Below, piece after piece: positions 1-7,614 of a stretch of DNA of 64,000 nucleotides (position 1 is the stretch's first letter; the number at the start of each line of letters is the position of its first letter). This DNA is from Acidobacteriota bacterium (GTDB lineage: Bacteria > Actinomycetota > Acidimicrobiia > Spongiisociales > UBA5794): contig JADFQA010000010.1 in the NCBI GenBank assembly GCA_022562055.1, positions 1-64,000 on the forward strand. Direction: 5' to 3'. A program made the translations under genes and the position numbers. A model generated the notes under the pieces. That model ran no database searches. It saw nothing but the letters and a program-made list of their open reading frames with translations, and was not told the origin of the DNA.

Positions 1-2
1 AG

Positions 3-110
3 GCTATGCGCTGCCTCAAACGCAAGATCGCCGCCCACGTCTGGCGTCGCATGCTCGCCGACGAACAACACCGTCAGGCCGTCTGCGCGTCCCTCAACGA
101 CGCTGCTTGA
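3..110 (+). CDS. IS110-family transposase, C-terminal end (partial)
   Basis: Only the last 35 codons are inside the window. The frame reads A-M-R-C-L-K-R-K-I and ends at a TGA at 108-110. The AMRCLKR stretch followed by a basic and polar tail is typical of the extreme C-terminus of IS110/IS1111-type (DEDD) transposases. The downstream IS end must lie between this stop and the point where phosphofructokinase similarity begins, around position 160. IS110 elements lack long terminal inverted repeats, so the exact end cannot be read from this side alone. Confidence 0.6.
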   Translation, partial: AMRCLKRKIAAHVWRRMLADEQHRQAVCASLNDAA

Positions 111-120
111 CAAACACAGA

Positions 121-531
121 GGCACCCCGGGTTTCATAGAGACTCGGGGCGATTCATCGACGCTCGATGAAGTCGGCGCCACCGTCGCCTCGGCATTCGA
201 CCGAGGTCGCCACCACGAATTTGTGGTCGTCGCTGAAGGCGCGGAATTGAGCATTCACGCCATCGCGCGCCATCTCGACGATCGAGGTATTGGATTCGAA
301 TCGCGAATAGCGACTCTCGGCTACGTCCAACGAGGCGGATCTCCTTCGGCATTCGACCGGATGCTCGCCTCGCGCATGGGAGTGGCCGCTGTTAAAGCAA
401 TTGGCGAAGACGAATCCGATGTGTTTACAGCGCTGAAGGGTCAAAGCATAGAACTGGCTTCACTGGTGCCGACCACTACGGCGCCGAGGACTGCCGAGAT
501 TCGGCGAGTGACGGAGATCTTCTCGCGCTGA
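121..531 (+). pseudogene. pfkA: 6-phosphofructokinase C-terminal fragment
   Basis: The reading frame contains VVVAEGA, then LGYVQRGGSPSAFDRMLASR. These are hallmark C-terminal motifs of ATP-dependent PfkA-type phosphofructokinases, where the QRGGSP segment contributes to the fructose-6-phosphate site. Similarity begins near position 160, so roughly the N-terminal half, including the ATP-binding GGD region, is absent and replaced by the IS110-like tail. A GTG at 223 could start a 102-residue peptide, but this cannot be an active kinase. The simplest reading is a gene cut by insertion-element activity. A class II fructose-bisphosphatase (GlpX) further along is intact. Confidence 0.65.
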
Positions 532-819
532 GAACGCGCTCGAGCCGGCCGAGTCAACGCCAAGCGTCGAGCACGGCTGGGCAACATCCTGCAAAGATCG
601 AGGACGATTCGGCGCCGCTGCGGTTCGCCGCACCCCGGGGTGGGTGCTCCGATACTCGAACACTCGTCGTGGCATGTGGGATCTCGTAGGTACTCGCGCC
701 GATACAGAGCTTGACCGCCCAGGTGAGCTGATCCATGCGGATGTCGAGAAGATTGCGCGTGTACCTGACGGCGAGGCTCCGGGTGCAGGGGACACTACTA
801 CCACTGAAGTGTGCTCGTG
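532..819. other. Intergenic stretch without a recognised gene
   Basis: Between the pfkA remnant and the repeat-containing promoter region I see no coding frame with recognisable motifs. A 141-codon reading frame on the minus strand runs through it, but it crosses the pfk remnant and the direct repeats and is low-complexity in residue use. I treat it as non-coding or decayed sequence. Confidence 0.4.
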
Positions 820-825
820 TTGACT

Positions 826-870
826 TGCGTTAACTACGACGCACGTGTATGCTGCGTTAACTACGACGCA
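826..870 (+). repeat. Two 18-bp direct repeats upstream of a small gene
   Basis: The 18-mer TGCGTTAACTACGACGCA occurs exactly at 826-843 and again at 853-870, separated by 9 bp. Its ends are inverted (TGCGT and ACGCA), so each copy is also a short interrupted palindrome. A TTGACT at 820-825 adjoins the first copy, and the Shine-Dalgarno sequence of the next gene (GGAGG at 874-878) follows the second. The position fits a dimer-binding operator over a promoter. Iterons of a mobile element are an alternative. Confidence 0.55.
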
Positions 871-885
871 TATGGAGGTGCACAC

Positions 886-1179
886 ATGTACACGGAACGT
901 AGCCGTCCACCCCGGAAGCCCTTCGATAGGTCATCGAAGTGGTCACAGTCCGTTGACGAGGCCAGTGAGGATCGAGGGGATTGGCGGCGGGTCTTGCATC
1001 TGCTGAAGCACTCCACTGCCCAGCAGATGGCAAGTGATATTAAGTCACGGAGGAAGCTTCCCCGCGGCCGGTTCGGGACTCGTCCCGGAGAGGGGTGGCA
1101 GACGTCCTACGGCCAAGTAGAGAAGGATGGTCCCTGGTTCGTGAGGTTCCTCCTCGAGGAGGAACCATCGGTCGCTTAG
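886..1179 (+). CDS. Hypothetical protein of the mobile segment
   Basis: The start ATG at 886 is preceded by GGAGG at 874-878. It encodes 97 residues. The N-terminal third is basic and Ser/Pro-rich. The middle resembles a small helix-turn-helix-like region (WRRVLHLLKHSTAQQMASDIKS), and the C-terminus contains aromatic residues (GWQTSYGQ, GPWFVRF) reminiscent of short actinobacterial mobile-element proteins. I do not recognise a named family. The gene sits directly behind the pair of 18-bp repeats, so autoregulation is conceivable. Its stop overlaps the end of the convergent AlpA-like gene by 4 bp. Confidence 0.5.
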   Translation: MYTERSRPPRKPFDRSSKWSQSVDEASEDRGDWRRVLHLLKHSTAQQMASDIKSRRKLPRGRFGTRPGEGWQTSYGQVEKDGPWFVRFLLEEEPSVA

Positions 1180-1379
1180 AGGCGGTCGGTCTTCCTTGCC
1201 CATGCCTCTACGTCGGGCCAGTTCCATACCTTCACGCGGGTGAGTCGTGCGACCGGCTTGGGAAAGTCCTCATGACGGCTAATCCAGTCGTGCACGACCT
1301 GAGGACGCTTGATACCTGGAAGACGCTTCGCGATCTCGGAAGCGTCCACGAGTTGATCGGCGTCGACTTTGCGTCCCAT
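1176..1379 (-). CDS. AlpA/MerR-like helix-turn-helix DNA-binding protein (excisionase-like)
   Basis: A 67-residue protein containing LVDASEIAKRLPG followed by VHDWISRHEDFPKPVARL and VKVWNWPDVEAWA. This is the arrangement of AlpA/excisionase-type winged helix proteins: a helix-turn-helix, the FPKPV wing, then a W-x-x-x-D/E-x-x-x-W helix. The start at 1379 is supported by TACGCT (minus strand, 1387-1392) 7 nt upstream, a leaderless arrangement. Such proteins act as recombination directionality factors or regulators of mobile elements, which agrees with the divergently oriented recombinase gene that follows. Confidence 0.7.
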   Translation of the reverse strand: MGRKVDADQLVDASEIAKRLPGIKRPQVVHDWISRHEDFPKPVARLTRVKVWNWPDVEAWARKTDRL

Positions 1380-1513
1380 GGACCGCAGCGTAGCCGCTTG
1401 CGTAGGAGCCGGATTGCTGCTCGAAAGCGGGGAAGCAGGGGTCTCGCGCCTCACTTCGAAAGTTCAAGCAGAGTACGGGTATTCACCGATACCGCGTTGT
1501 ATCGTGCCGACCT

Positions 1514-2665
1514 ATGGCCCTATCCCACGAGCCGGAGTTCTTCTTCCAGGCGGGACCAGACCCTACTTGTCAACGGTTACCGATATCGGGACGAGGACAA
1601 TCTGATCGCGGACAATGGGATCCACGCGGACCGCCCTCGGTGGATACGCATAATCCGAAGTCAGGCGCACTTCGACTCGGCATCTACAAGTCGCCTTGGC
1701 GGTGGCGAGTGACCGCTTTCCAACCAGACCCATTCGGCTTCATCGACTCTATCGAAGCGTCACCCCCCGACCGGACACTTCTTGATCCTCCCGTGCTCCT
1801 AGAAGAAATCGGACAGCGCCTTGAGGCCTACGTCCCTCGGAAGGTGAGCGGGGACATCTGGCGAATGATCCGTGAGCTTGTTCTCGATGCGGTTCACCGT
1901 TCACACGCTGGCAGCCCCTCGTCTCTGAACCAGCGTCTCAACTACACCTCGCGATTGTACGCATACGCCGCGAAGGTCGGACGAACGATGGACCATGAGA
2001 CGGTTTTTCACCCTGAGTTCGTGGGCCGGTTTGTGAGACAGATGCAGGCGGACGGCGTGCCAGAGCCGACGGTTCGAACCGCGAAGTGGGTGCTCGAGAC
2101 GATGGGGCCCATTGTGACGGTTAAGGCACCTTGGGTTCCCAGTGTCACCGCGGCCCGATCGAATGCTCAGCTCCCCTACAGCGAGTCTGAGATCACCCGC
2201 TACATCCACGGTGCCACGGCCCAAGCGACGCTCGTTCGCGGTAACCAAGCCTGCATTGTGATCGGATTGGGTGCTGGTGCGGGTCTCCGCTCCGCGGAAG
2301 TCCACTCCTTCGCAGAAGAGGACCTCCTCCACGATGGCTCGAGGTGGGCTGTCGCGGTTCGAGGTCCGCTGGAGCGTCAGGTTCGTATCGACGCCCGGTT
2401 CGCCGGGCTGGTGGGTGATGGGCTCACAGGTGAAGGCGGGCGCGTGTTCCCTCCCCACAAGAACGCCGTGGGGGACGCGATCGCCCGGCTCAAGCTCGGG
2501 CAGACCCTTCCCAAACTGTCGGTGATCCGACTTCGCAACACGTGGATCGATAGCCAACTCGACACCCTGACCGTCACGCAACTCGACAGCGCAGCCGGAG
2601 GACTGTCGGAACGGGTTCTAATCGATCTACTTCGCAGACGGAACACCAGCGGGGTTCTCTGTTGA
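1514..2665 (+). CDS. Degenerate tyrosine recombinase/integrase-like protein
   Basis: A 383-residue protein. The C-terminal half looks like a tyrosine-recombinase catalytic fold: GAGAGLRSAEV near residue 255 matches box I (G-L-R-x-x-E), and LSVIRLRNTWI near residue 336 occupies the box II region. The expected HxxR is only partly kept (R-L-R), and no nucleophilic Tyr is visible before the protein ends in a basic tail. Catalytically altered integrases of this kind occur in actinobacterial mobile elements. The ATG at 1514 has TATCGT (1500-1505) 8 nt upstream. The 3' end meets the DDE transposase frame, so the normal C-terminus may have been replaced by an insertion around 2640-2660. Confidence 0.55.
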   Translation: MALSHEPEFFFQAGPDPTCQRLPISGRGQSDRGQWDPRGPPSVDTHNPKSGALRLGIYKSPWRWRVTAFQPDPFGFIDSIEASPPDRTLLDPPVLLEEIGQRLEAYVPRKVSGDIWRMIRELVLDAVHRSHAGSPSSLNQRLNYTSRLYAYAAKVGRTMDHETVFHPEFVGRFVRQMQADGVPEPTVRTAKWVLETMGPIVTVKAPWVPSVTAARSNAQLPYSESEITRYIHGATAQATLVRGNQACIVIGLGAGAGLRSAEVHSFAEEDLLHDGSRWAVAVRGPLERQVRIDARFAGLVGDGLTGEGGRVFPPHKNAVGDAIARLKLGQTLPKLSVIRLRNTWIDSQLDTLTVTQLDSAAGGLSERVLIDLLRRRNTSGVLC

Positions 2666-2709
2666 CCGTCAAACGTGCCCTGTTCATCGCGCTTGCGATC
2701 GTTAAAGCC

Positions 2710-4218
2710 ATGACAGTCTTCGAGGAGTTGGAGCGCCGTCTCCAAGCAGACGACCTGCGACCGTCCCGACCTCGGATTCTGACCGTACCAAAGTTGTTCG
2801 TGCTGTTGATCTGTATGGCTCTCACCAACCGGAACCTGCACCTCAACACGGTCCCCATCATGTTGAGAGACATCAACGACGTCATGCCAGGGGCCCTCGG
2901 CATCTACGACATCACTGAGAACCAGGTGTACTACCTGTTCGACCGGATTCATGACCACCTGAACATCGAATGGCCAACCCCAGACAACCGTCCGGGTCGA
3001 TCCACACACCACATTCCGTTTCTCCAGTCGATACTTGATGCCGCGGCAGACAGTACAAGCGGCATCAGGGCTGGCTACGTTCGAAAGGGCGCGATCGACG
3101 CGACCAGGATCCACAAACCGGCACGAGCCATCAAGTGGCGAATCAAGCACGAAGACCTGAACAAGCCGACGAGCAAACAGAAGAAGTACCCCGTCTACCC
3201 GGACCCTGACGTCACGTTCCATACCATGCCCGAAGAGGACAAGAGAGGTAACAAGGACTACCGCCCCGATCAGGGCTGGGGCTTGACCTCGATCGTCAAC
3301 GTTATTGACGGTGACCATATCCCACAGACGGTCTCTGCGTTCGCCGTGTCGGACATGGTGTTCTCGTACACGAGCGAGCATGTGATGCTACGTCCGGTAC
3401 TCGCCCATCTCAGCGAATCTACGGACATTACCGACGTCCTGGCCGACCGCGGATACTCCGGACACCCGGGGAGCTGGATCGTTGCCAAGCGACACGGCAT
3501 GAACTTCATCGTCCAGCTAACTGAGAACCACCAGAAGGTCCACAACATATACGACGGTGTCCGTGCGGTCGACGACGTTCTCGTATGCCCATACGTCCCC
3601 GACAAGAATCTCTCGATTCTTGGACTTAGCGGCGACGAGCTGACCCGGCGTGTAGAGGACCGAGCGCCGTACACACTCCGTCTCCACGGCAAACCCCTAC
3701 CAGATGGATCATGTCGCGCCATGTGTCCAGCCAAGGCCGGTCGAGTCCGGTGTCCATTCGTTTCAGAAAGCCTCCGACTCGATCCAGGCCTTCCGACAGT
3801 CGAGACTCCCGACAAGCCCGAATTCCGAATCTGTGCGGCCAAGGGAGGCACCATCACGCTTCCCGCATCGATGGTGATGTTCCTACAGAAATACACCCAC
3901 GGATCCAAGGGATGGAAAAGCCGCATCCACGCAAGGAACACGGTCGAATCTTCGTACCGACTCCTGAAGTCCAACACCTCGGGGAATCTCACCGGAGACG
4001 AGCTCCTCGTTCAGCGACTCGTCAAGAACTCACTCCTCATCATGTGCAAGATCATCGGTGAGAACGTGAAACGAATCGCGAACAAGCTGCGGAGGCACGC
4101 AGGTGACCGGCTCGAAACGCTTACAGCACGTTTCGCGTGGCTCGACAGCACATCCCCGGCAATCCTCGCCATCAACGAAGCGCACAAGTCCGAACGACGA
4201 GCTCGCGACGGGCCCTAA
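2710..4218 (+). CDS. DDE transposase (IS1182/IS4-like)
   Basis: This gene of about 500 codons has the three acidic elements of a DDE transposase: GAIDATRIHKPA (first Asp), DVLADRGYSG (second Asp) and RNTVESSYRLLKS (Glu, with the Y-x2-K-pattern of IS1182/IS4-like enzymes). The ATG at 2710 is my choice. A TTG at 2662 would add 16 hydrophobic residues and overlap the recombinase stop by 4 bp (TTGA). No Shine-Dalgarno is obvious for either. The protein is long and appears intact. The element ends are not resolved, since no clear inverted repeat was seen around 2640-2700 versus 4219-4260. Confidence 0.75.
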   Translation: MTVFEELERRLQADDLRPSRPRILTVPKLFVLLICMALTNRNLHLNTVPIMLRDINDVMPGALGIYDITENQVYYLFDRIHDHLNIEWPTPDNRPGRSTHHIPFLQSILDAAADSTSGIRAGYVRKGAIDATRIHKPARAIKWRIKHEDLNKPTSKQKKYPVYPDPDVTFHTMPEEDKRGNKDYRPDQGWGLTSIVNVIDGDHIPQTVSAFAVSDMVFSYTSEHVMLRPVLAHLSESTDITDVLADRGYSGHPGSWIVAKRHGMNFIVQLTENHQKVHNIYDGVRAVDDVLVCPYVPDKNLSILGLSGDELTRRVEDRAPYTLRLHGKPLPDGSCRAMCPAKAGRVRCPFVSESLRLDPGLPTVETPDKPEFRICAAKGGTITLPASMVMFLQKYTHGSKGWKSRIHARNTVESSYRLLKSNTSGNLTGDELLVQRLVKNSLLIMCKIIGENVKRIANKLRRHAGDRLETLTARFAWLDSTSPAILAINEAHKSERRARDGP

Positions 4219-4432
4219 CACCCCACTTCGAACCTCACCCGGCCTCTCAGGCCTCTTCGGCGCGCCCAGAACTCGCTAGTAGCGTTTCGATTCGCGCCGA
4301 TTTCTCACAGGCGCGCTCAGACCTTCGCGAATTCCCAGGAGATTCGGACACACAGGGCCACAGAATCGGGACAGCGCAAGATCTGCCGGCTTTCACGAAC
4401 GAAACGGCGCACTTTCACGAATTACCCTACTG
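4219..4432. other. Non-coding stretch between transposase and tRNA-Gly
   Basis: No gene is seen. The stretch contains a small palindrome (GGCCTCTCAGGCC) near 4240 and the decamer CTTTCACGAA twice (about 4390 and 4412), just before the 3' end of the tRNA gene. It probably holds the right end of the transposon and, if the segment integrated at the tRNA, one attachment junction. I could not identify either precisely. Confidence 0.35.
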
Positions 4433-4503
4433 AGCGGGTGAGGGGAATCGAACCCCCGTATTCAGCTTGGGAAGCTGATGTTCTGCCATTGAACTACACC
4501 CGC
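4433..4503 (-). tRNA. tRNA-Gly (anticodon CCC)
   Basis: On the minus strand the sequence begins GCGGGTG and ends CACCCGC, forming a complete 7-bp acceptor stem. The D-arm, an anticodon stem TCAGC/GCTGA with loop TTCCCAA, and a T-arm with GGTTCGATTCC follow. The loop puts CCC at positions 34-36, giving tRNA-Gly reading GGG codons. The discriminator is encoded as T at 4433, and no CCA tail is encoded. The tRNA is 71 nt, as expected for Gly. Its 3' end faces the mobile segment. Confidence 0.92.
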
Positions 4504-4538
4504 GGATGGGGAAAGTGTACTCCGGTGTCGACGACACG

Positions 4539-4763
4539 TCAGGCAGCGAGGATGCTCACAAGACCCCACACGCTGACGACGGCGCCGACGGCCAGCAACC
4601 ACCTTGCTCGGCCGATGTTGAACGGTGTGTCGACACCTTTTGGGGTTTTCCCTTGTTTGTGTTGGTAGAGGGCAAATGCGTTACCGAAGAGCATGGCCGC
4701 CCCGATTGCAAGCACGAATTGTGCGAGCAGATCGTCAAGCCCGAGGAATTCAAGAACGTCCAT
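4539..4763 (-). CDS. Small two-helix membrane protein
   Basis: A 74-residue protein starting MDVLEFLGL. Two hydrophobic segments (about residues 8-28 and 48-70) flank a short polar loop containing LYQHKQGKTPKG. I do not recognise a named family, although short proteins of this kind are widespread in actinobacteria. The ATG at 4763 was chosen because TACGGT lies 7 nt upstream (minus strand, 4771-4776), the leaderless pattern used by other genes here. A TTG two codons upstream is possible but poorly placed. The gene lies just upstream of the tRNA on the same strand. Confidence 0.6.
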   Translation of the reverse strand: MDVLEFLGLDDLLAQFVLAIGAAMLFGNAFALYQHKQGKTPKGVDTPFNIGRARWLLAVGAVVSVWGLVSILAA

Positions 4764-4883
4764 CGGCAAAACCGTAGCTGGCGAACGTCACGTCGGGTAG
4801 TCCGTTGGCTCGCGGGCGCACAGCACCTGGGGTTAGGCTGTCCCTGTTGCGTCGTGGATTCGAATTGCGCTGACTTCGGTACC

Positions 4884-5807
4884 ATGAGAACTCGCATGGC
4901 ACCCGTTATCGAGATCAAGAACCTCACCAAGTTTTACGGCGATGTTCGTGGTGTCGAAAACATCGATATCACAGTGAACCAAGGCGAGATCTTCGGGTTC
5001 CTGGGACCAAACGGTGCAGGCAAGTCGACCGCCATCCGAGTACTTCTCGATATGCTGAGGCCCACGTCGGGGACTGCGGCCGTCTTCGGACTCGACAGCC
5101 AGGCCGATTCGATTGAGATTCATCGACGTATTGGCTATCTGCCGGGCGAGCTTGCAATGTACGATCGAATGACAGCTCGGCAGATGCTGGGCTACTTTGC
5201 GTCGATCAGCGGCTTGGACAGTTTGTCAGAGATGCATGCGTTGGCTGATCGCTTCCAACTCGACCTCGATAGACCCTTTCGATCGTACTCGAGTGGCAAC
5301 CGGCAGAAGGTCGGGTTGGTGCATGCGTTTATGGCTTCACCCGAACTTGTCATCCTCGATGAACCAACAACTTCGCTCGACCCCCTTATGCAGCAGGAGT
5401 TCTACCGACTACTCGATGAGTTGAAGGAGGAGGGCCGTACAGTGTTTCTCAGCTCGCATGTCCTCCCGGAAGTCGAACGCGTAGCGGATCGCGTCGCGAT
5501 CATCCGCGCCGGCCACATCGTTGCCATAGAGCGTATTGTGGATCTGAAGGCGCAGGCTCGCAGAGTGATCGAAGTTACTTTCGAGTCACCGGTTCCGATG
5601 AACGAGTTTGATGGCCTGGGGTCGGTTGCAGACATCGCTGCACTCCCCGACGGGCGTAGCCTGTCTTTTACGGTTGTCGGGTCCATGGACGAGCTTGTGA
5701 AGGCGCTGGCACGTCATCCGGTGAGGAACATGGTGAGCGCTAACGGCAACCTCGAGGACGTGTTTCTTGAGTTCTACTCGGAGGCCGGGGGTCGCGATGC
5801 TAAGTAG
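4884..5807 (+). CDS. ABC-2 type exporter, ATP-binding protein
   Basis: A 307-residue nucleotide-binding subunit. Walker A GPNGAGKS is at 41-48. The signature YSSGNRQKVGL (the G-N replaces the usual G-M/Q), Walker B VILDEPTTSLDP and switch His in FLSSHVLPEVE are all present. The C-terminal 80 residues form the accessory domain typical of DrrA/CcmA-type ABC-2 exporters. The next gene is the matching permease, overlapping by 11 bp, so the two form a drug, lipid or polyketide-type efflux pair. Substrate cannot be inferred. A second in-frame ATG at 4896 is possible. Confidence 0.85.
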   Translation: MRTRMAPVIEIKNLTKFYGDVRGVENIDITVNQGEIFGFLGPNGAGKSTAIRVLLDMLRPTSGTAAVFGLDSQADSIEIHRRIGYLPGELAMYDRMTARQMLGYFASISGLDSLSEMHALADRFQLDLDRPFRSYSSGNRQKVGLVHAFMASPELVILDEPTTSLDPLMQQEFYRLLDELKEEGRTVFLSSHVLPEVERVADRVAIIRAGHIVAIERIVDLKAQARRVIEVTFESPVPMNEFDGLGSVADIAALPDGRSLSFTVVGSMDELVKALARHPVRNMVSANGNLEDVFLEFYSEAGGRDAK

Positions 5808-6597
5808 CGTGTTCGGTAAGACTGTCTGGGATCGTCGCAAGTCCATCTTCTGGTGGATCGGTGGACTCGGATTTCTCGCACTTGTCACTATATTCTCGTA
5901 TCCATCCTTCAAAGACACAGAGGGTCTCGAGGACATTTTCGAGAACATGGAACCAATGCTGGCCATGTTCGGTGTTGAAAGCGCCTCTGAATTGTTTTCA
6001 CCTGTGGGTCTAATGAATGCGCGTCTGTACGAGTCGATCGGCATCCTCGTCGTTGGGGCGTTTGGTGTGTCCATGGGGACGGCTGCACTGGCAGGCGAGG
6101 AAGACAAGGGAACGATGGAGTTGCTCTTGATGCAGCCGATCTCGCGCACCTCGATCATCCTGCATAAACACGCGTCGATGATCGTCCTGCTCGGCGCCAT
6201 CAATGTGTTTCTCGCGGTTGTACTGTTTGCCGGCAATCCGATCATGGACAATCTGTTGCCGGCCGACGGAATCCTTGCGGCGAATGTCGGGTCGGCGCTT
6301 GTTGGGTTCTTGTTCGGGTCCCTCGCTATGGCCATCGGTGGTTTGACAGGAAACCGGGGACTAACCAACGGCGTTGCGGCCGGGTACATGGCCGCCGCGT
6401 TCTTTTTTAACGGCATCGCTAACACTGTCGACTCGTTGAAGTGGACGCAGAAGCTCACTCCGTTCCACTGGTTTAGCCGGTCGAATCCACTTCAGAATGG
6501 TTTCCCCATGGGGGATTTCGCGGTACTCTTCCTGGTTGGGGTCGGTCTCGTCGGCATCGCAATTTGGGGATTCGGGCGACGTGACATAGTGGTGTAG
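5797..6597 (+). CDS. ABC-2 type transporter permease
   Basis: A 266-residue membrane protein with about six hydrophobic segments, including an N-terminal helix (WWIGGLGFLALVTIFSYPSF) and the ABC-2 hallmark EDKGTMELLLMQPISR cytoplasmic loop that precedes the second helix. It overlaps the ATP-binding gene by 11 bp, and translation is probably coupled. With its partner it forms a complete two-component exporter. The family is ABC2_membrane_3-like, and the substrate is unknown. Confidence 0.8.
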   Translation: MLSSVFGKTVWDRRKSIFWWIGGLGFLALVTIFSYPSFKDTEGLEDIFENMEPMLAMFGVESASELFSPVGLMNARLYESIGILVVGAFGVSMGTAALAGEEDKGTMELLLMQPISRTSIILHKHASMIVLLGAINVFLAVVLFAGNPIMDNLLPADGILAANVGSALVGFLFGSLAMAIGGLTGNRGLTNGVAAGYMAAAFFFNGIANTVDSLKWTQKLTPFHWFSRSNPLQNGFPMGDFAVLFLVGVGLVGIAIWGFGRRDIVV

Positions 6598-6702
6598 CCC
6601 CACACCCGCCGCGGTGGAGTTCGTCGCGGGGCGAAGTGATTGGGGGACCGTTTCTCAACCAGATCGCGGGATCGTAGTCAAAACCTTCTACGCTTCACGT
6701 CC

Positions 6703-7614
6703 ATGGCGATCGGATCAAAGAAACTCGTTTTGCTTGCCCTTGTCGCAAATGTCGGCATTGCCGTCATCAAGGGACTGGCGTTTCTTGTGTCCGGGAGTTC
6801 GGCGATGTTGGCTGAAGCAATCCACTCCGTAGCCGACTCGACGAATCAGCTCTTCTTGCTGCGCGGCGAGTCGGCATCTCGGCTGGCGCCAGATTCTCGT
6901 CACCCATTCGGCAGAGGGAAGGAGGCGTATTTCTGGAGTTTCATGGTCGCGGTGTTCCTATTTGTGGGCGGCGCGGTGTTTGCACTCGTTGAGGGTTACC
7001 GGCGTGTCTCGAATCCGCATGAAAGCGAGGGTGGCATCGTTCTCGCCCTGATTGTCCTCGGTATCGCCGCATTGTTCGAGGGTCTGGTTGCATTTAGACC
7101 AGCGTTGAAAGCTTTCAACGAAACCCGTGCTGGCCGGTCGATTGTCTCGACGGTCCGTGAATCCAAGGACACCGTATTGATCGTTGTTCTATTTGAGGAC
7201 TCTGCAGCCGTCGTCGGCCTCGCTATTGCAGCCACCGGCCTGGTGCTTTCGGAAGTGACCGGCTGGGTGCAGTGGGATGGGATTGCATCGATTCTCATAG
7301 GCGTGCTTCTCGCTTCTGTCGCGTGGATTCTCGCCTACGAAATGAAGGGCTTGCTTATCGGGGAAAGCGCGGTGCGCGAAGATCGAGCTCTTATCAGAGC
7401 GGCGGCACTTAGCGTGCCCGCGGTGACCAGCATCTCACGGGTTCTCACCATGCAGCTCTCTCCGCACGAGATCTTGGTGAACATGGATGTTCGGCTCGAC
7501 AGGGGGATGGCTGTCGAATCCGCAGAGGAGGCGATTGACGAGATCGAGGCGCGCATTCGTGAGAAGGTTCCGGACGCGACACGCATTTTCATAGAGCTGG
7601 AACCAGGCGAGTGA
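6703..7614 (+). CDS. Cation diffusion facilitator family transporter
   Basis: A 303-residue CDF protein. The N-terminal transmembrane block contains AEAIHSVADSTNQ, matching the CDF metal-site helix (H-x3-D). A later helix has FEDSAAVVGL. A cytoplasmic domain of about 90 residues follows (VNMDVRLDRGM...EEAIDEIEARI). Members usually export Zn, Co, Fe or Mn using proton antiport. The first Asp of the usual HxxxD pair in the second metal helix reads ED here, so metal preference is open. The ATG at 6703 has TACGCT (6689-6694) 8 nt upstream. The stop overlaps the thrB start by 1 bp. Confidence 0.85.
   Translation: MAIGSKKLVLLALVANVGIAVIKGLAFLVSGSSAMLAEAIHSVADSTNQLFLLRGESASRLAPDSRHPFGRGKEAYFWSFMVAVFLFVGGAVFALVEGYRRVSNPHESEGGIVLALIVLGIAALFEGLVAFRPALKAFNETRAGRSIVSTVRESKDTVLIVVLFEDSAAVVGLAIAATGLVLSEVTGWVQWDGIASILIGVLLASVAWILAYEMKGLLIGESAVREDRALIRAAALSVPAVTSISRVLTMQLSPHEILVNMDVRLDRGMAVESAEEAIDEIEARIREKVPDATRIFIELEPGE

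Larger units (their letters stand above)
1..4433. mobile_element. Accessory segment of insertion elements abutting tRNA-Gly
   Basis: This segment combines an IS110-type transposase tail, a truncated metabolic gene (pfkA fragment), an AlpA-like regulator, a degenerate tyrosine recombinase and a DDE transposase, all on the 3' side of a tRNA-Gly gene. tRNA 3' ends are common integration sites, so an island inserted here is plausible. I could not find a second copy of the tRNA 3' end, nor convincing terminal inverted repeats for the DDE element. The boundaries are therefore not proven, and the left end lies outside the window. Confidence 0.5.

Noticed and set aside
460-885. 141-codon minus-strand frame in the accessory segment
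   Set aside because: It crosses the pfk remnant and both 18-bp repeats, and its N-terminal part is just the translated repeats (VVVNA). No motif.
2377-3381. 334-codon minus-strand frame
   Set aside because: Antisense to the recombinase and the DDE transposase, with low-information residues and no recognised domain.
2640-4260. Terminal inverted repeats of the DDE transposon
   Set aside because: Compared by eye, both flanks share only short GGGGTT/GGGGTG stretches, which is not enough to define ends.
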